64,000 nt of DNA from Amorphochlora amoebiformis (taxonomy: Eukaryota > Cercozoa > Chlorarachniophyceae), in the NCBI GenBank assembly GCA_054601695.1, contig BAAHQB010000009.1, forward strand, positions 806,001 through 870,000, written 5' to 3'. Shown piece after piece: positions 59,875-64,000 of this stretch (positions are counted from its first letter, which is position 1; the number at the start of each line of letters is the position of its first letter). Both the position numbers and the translations under genes were made by a program. A model generated the notes under the pieces. It had not been told where the DNA came from and made no database searches. It saw only the letters and a program-made list of their open reading frames with translations.

Positions 59875-60495
59875 ATGATCACCATCCCCGCGGAAGCGAA
59901 CAGCCAGGCCAGCAACATGCTCAGCAACTTCAAAGAGATCGACCCTTGGGTGTCTCGAGTGTTCGAGACGCCCGAGCTCATAATATCTTCCAGCGCCTCT
60001 CCGACTTCTCTGCGCGAAACCAAAGTGGAGATCGTGAAGGACCCAGTAGAGGAGTTCTTCGATATGCCATCCCCAGCGCCGGACCTAAACGAGAAGAAGT
60101 GGTCCTCAACCCCGCCAAGGGATGTAGCCCCCAAGCTGGGCCACCTGGATTTCTCTGCTCAATCTCCCGTTGAGCTGAAGGATGATGGCTCTGTCAAATC
60201 CAGTGAGAAGGCGTCATGGGATTTTCCTGCATCCCCAGTGACGTCGTTGTACCAACCAGCAACGGACGCCAAGCCCTTTGAAGACGCCCCTCTTATGAGG
60301 CTTCGTCCGAAGCATTCCATCCTCAACAATGCAGCTTTGACTCGATTCAAGACCCACTATGTGAAAAAGACGGTTAGGAGAAAGAGTACACTTGGTCAGC
60401 CTGCAGCTAAGCGTCGGAAGCACATCAGCGAGGAGGAGAAAATGTCTTTCATCGTCGCAAAGCTTATCGTAGACGGAAACCTGCTATTGTTATAA
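59875..60495 (+). CDS. Unknown 206-residue protein, single exon, basic C-terminus
   Basis: An uninterrupted frame from ATG (context ccaccATGa, good for eukaryotic initiation) to TAA, in ordinary-composition sequence with balanced codon use. The N-terminal two thirds are disordered and rich in Ser, Pro, Asp and Glu. A conserved-looking basic stretch follows (RFKTHYVKKTVRRKS, then AAKRRKH), which could be a bipartite nuclear signal, and then a hydrophobic end (FIVAKLIVDGNLLLL). A nuclear role is a guess. It is striking as the only intronless gene in a window of very intron-rich ones. I do not recognise the family. Confidence 0.65.
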   Translation: MITIPAEANSQASNMLSNFKEIDPWVSRVFETPELIISSSASPTSLRETKVEIVKDPVEEFFDMPSPAPDLNEKKWSSTPPRDVAPKLGHLDFSAQSPVELKDDGSVKSSEKASWDFPASPVTSLYQPATDAKPFEDAPLMRLRPKHSILNNAALTRFKTHYVKKTVRRKSTLGQPAAKRRKHISEEEKMSFIVAKLIVDGNLLLL

Positions 60496-62560
<2,065 letters not shown>

Positions 62561-62679
62561 TTAAGTATGGAGCTATAGCTACTTTAACAGTTAGACTGTA
62601 GTCCAACTATAAAGGGATGGAGAAGGTCTTTGGGAAGAAATTCTCAGTCACGAAGCTATTTTTGACCAACTTGTGACCC

Positions 62680-62876
62680 AGTATGACCATGCTGCGTGAC
62701 CATGTTACGTGATCAGGTTACATGACCATGTTACATGATCATGTTACGTGACCGTGTTACGTGACCGTGTTACGTGACCGTGTTACGTGACCGTGTTGCG
62801 TGACCATGTTACGTGACCGTGTTACGTGACCGTGTTACGTGACCGTGTTACGTGACCATGTTACGTGACCATGTCA
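62680..62876 (+). repeat. 13-bp minisatellite GTTACGTGACCGT
   Basis: About fifteen tandem copies of a 13-bp unit alternating between gttacgtgaccgt and gttacgtgaccat. Each contains the near-palindrome ttacgtga (ATF/CREB-like core acgt). Degenerate units sit at the left edge, homogenised units in the middle. Confidence 0.95.
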
Positions 62877-63032
62877 CGCTGCGGAGTTATCTTGAGCAGA
62901 GTTCATCATAATCCAAACGGACCTCAATCAGACTCTGGACTACTGGCTTACTACGGACCGTTGCGCTAACGGGATATATTTATACATATACACACATGGA
63001 GTATATATTGTACATATATAGTACATTTACAT

Positions 63033-63077
<45 letters not shown>

Positions 63078-63401
63078 CATATATATTGTACATATATATA
63101 TTGTACATATAAATTGTACATATATATTTTGTACACACACACGCACACACACACACACACATATGTGTGTATATATATGTATATATATATATATATTATA
63201 TAAATATATATATATATATATGTAAACAGCATAACCACGGCTGTAGCATGAATCCCGAGCCAAAATTAGATACCAGCGGTAGATCCTTCATATCGGAAAT
63301 AGAAATAATCCACACATATTCATTTATTATTATATATGTGTACATATATGTACATATATGTATGTATGTATGTATGTATGTATATATATATACACACACA
63401 C

Positions 63402-63450
<49 letters not shown>

Positions 63451-63495
63451 GTATATATATAAACATATATGGACACAATATATGGACACATACGT

Positions 63496-63531
<36 letters not shown>

Positions 63532-63880
63532 GTATATATATACATAAATATATATATATATATATATATACATACACACATATATATATATATATATATA
63601 TAATATTTCTATTTCCGTATATATATATATATATAATATATACATATATTTCTATTTCTGAATATATATATATATATATATATTATATATGTATATATAT
63701 ATATATATGTATAAATACATATTCATGAATATTCATGTCGTTTTTGCATATGCGAAAAAATGTATATCCTATCTACAACATTGCATCTATGTATGTGTAT
63801 ATATATGTTATATTATGTGTAGATTCCTATACATATGTATATATCTATATATATATGTAAGGGTATGAATAACACTTAAT

Positions 63881-63911
<31 letters not shown>

Positions 63912-64000
63912 TACATATATACATACATATATATACATATATAGAAATGTATATGTATATATATATATATATATAATATATTTTATAAATAGGAGTGACC
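62877..64000. other. Right-hand end, mostly (AT)n with two unique islands
   Basis: Unique islands at 62877-62975 and 63225-63315 are surrounded by (AT)n and (AC)n. The second could contain an exon on either strand, but no partner exon was found. Short copies of its tttctatttccg edge recur at about 63606 and 63649. Confidence 0.5.

Overview
This window is eukaryotic nuclear DNA. Most of it is low-complexity sequence: (AT)n tracts dominate, with blocks of (CT)n/(GA)n, (AAT)n and (TG)n and degenerate TTAGGG telomere-type arrays. Hidden between the repeats are many very short exons (20-170 bp) with normal splice sites (GT..AG, one apparent GC..AG). They can be joined in frame into long, conserved proteins. 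TTAGGG repeats, spliceosomal introns averaging hundreds of bases and micro-exons rule out a prokaryote. I cannot name the lineage; an intron-rich protist or alga is my guess, not a result.

Layout. 316-8155 (+): 3' part of an unrecognised acidic protein gene, ten exons, running in from the left edge. 9279-10020 (-): two-exon gene for a 216-residue basic protein with a Rad18-like C2HC zinc finger. 13732-41980 (-): exportin-1 (CRM1/XPO1), 51 exons identified over 28 kb, about 1,050 residues, one internal micro-exon not found. 42785-49236 (+): ornithine aminotransferase, complete, 19 exons, 429 residues, head-to-head with exportin across an 804-bp gap. 50054-59425 (-): a DUF1365-family protein, 12 exons found and one missing. 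59875-60495 (+): a single-exon unknown protein, divergent from the DUF1365 gene. The rest (60.5-64 kb, 10-13.7 kb) is mostly microsatellite with a few minisatellites.

The most unusual thing is structural. In at least eight exportin introns, and in the DUF1365 gene and the left-hand gene, the introns carry one to three extra copies of the neighbouring exon's edge (exon end plus splice site plus some intron). Each copy is embedded in (AT)n. Some are intact enough to be spliced, others carry stops. The two exons I could not find (one in exportin, one in the DUF1365 gene) both belong in introns occupied by large TTAGGG arrays. This suggests a genome where microsatellite-driven local copying constantly creates and destroys exon copies, or an assembly that has collapsed or expanded such regions.

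All joins are my own reading of frame, splice sites and remembered family sequences; no alignment or transcript data were available. There is no sign of a shared pathway: nuclear export, proline/ornithine metabolism and an uncharacterised protein family simply lie side by side.
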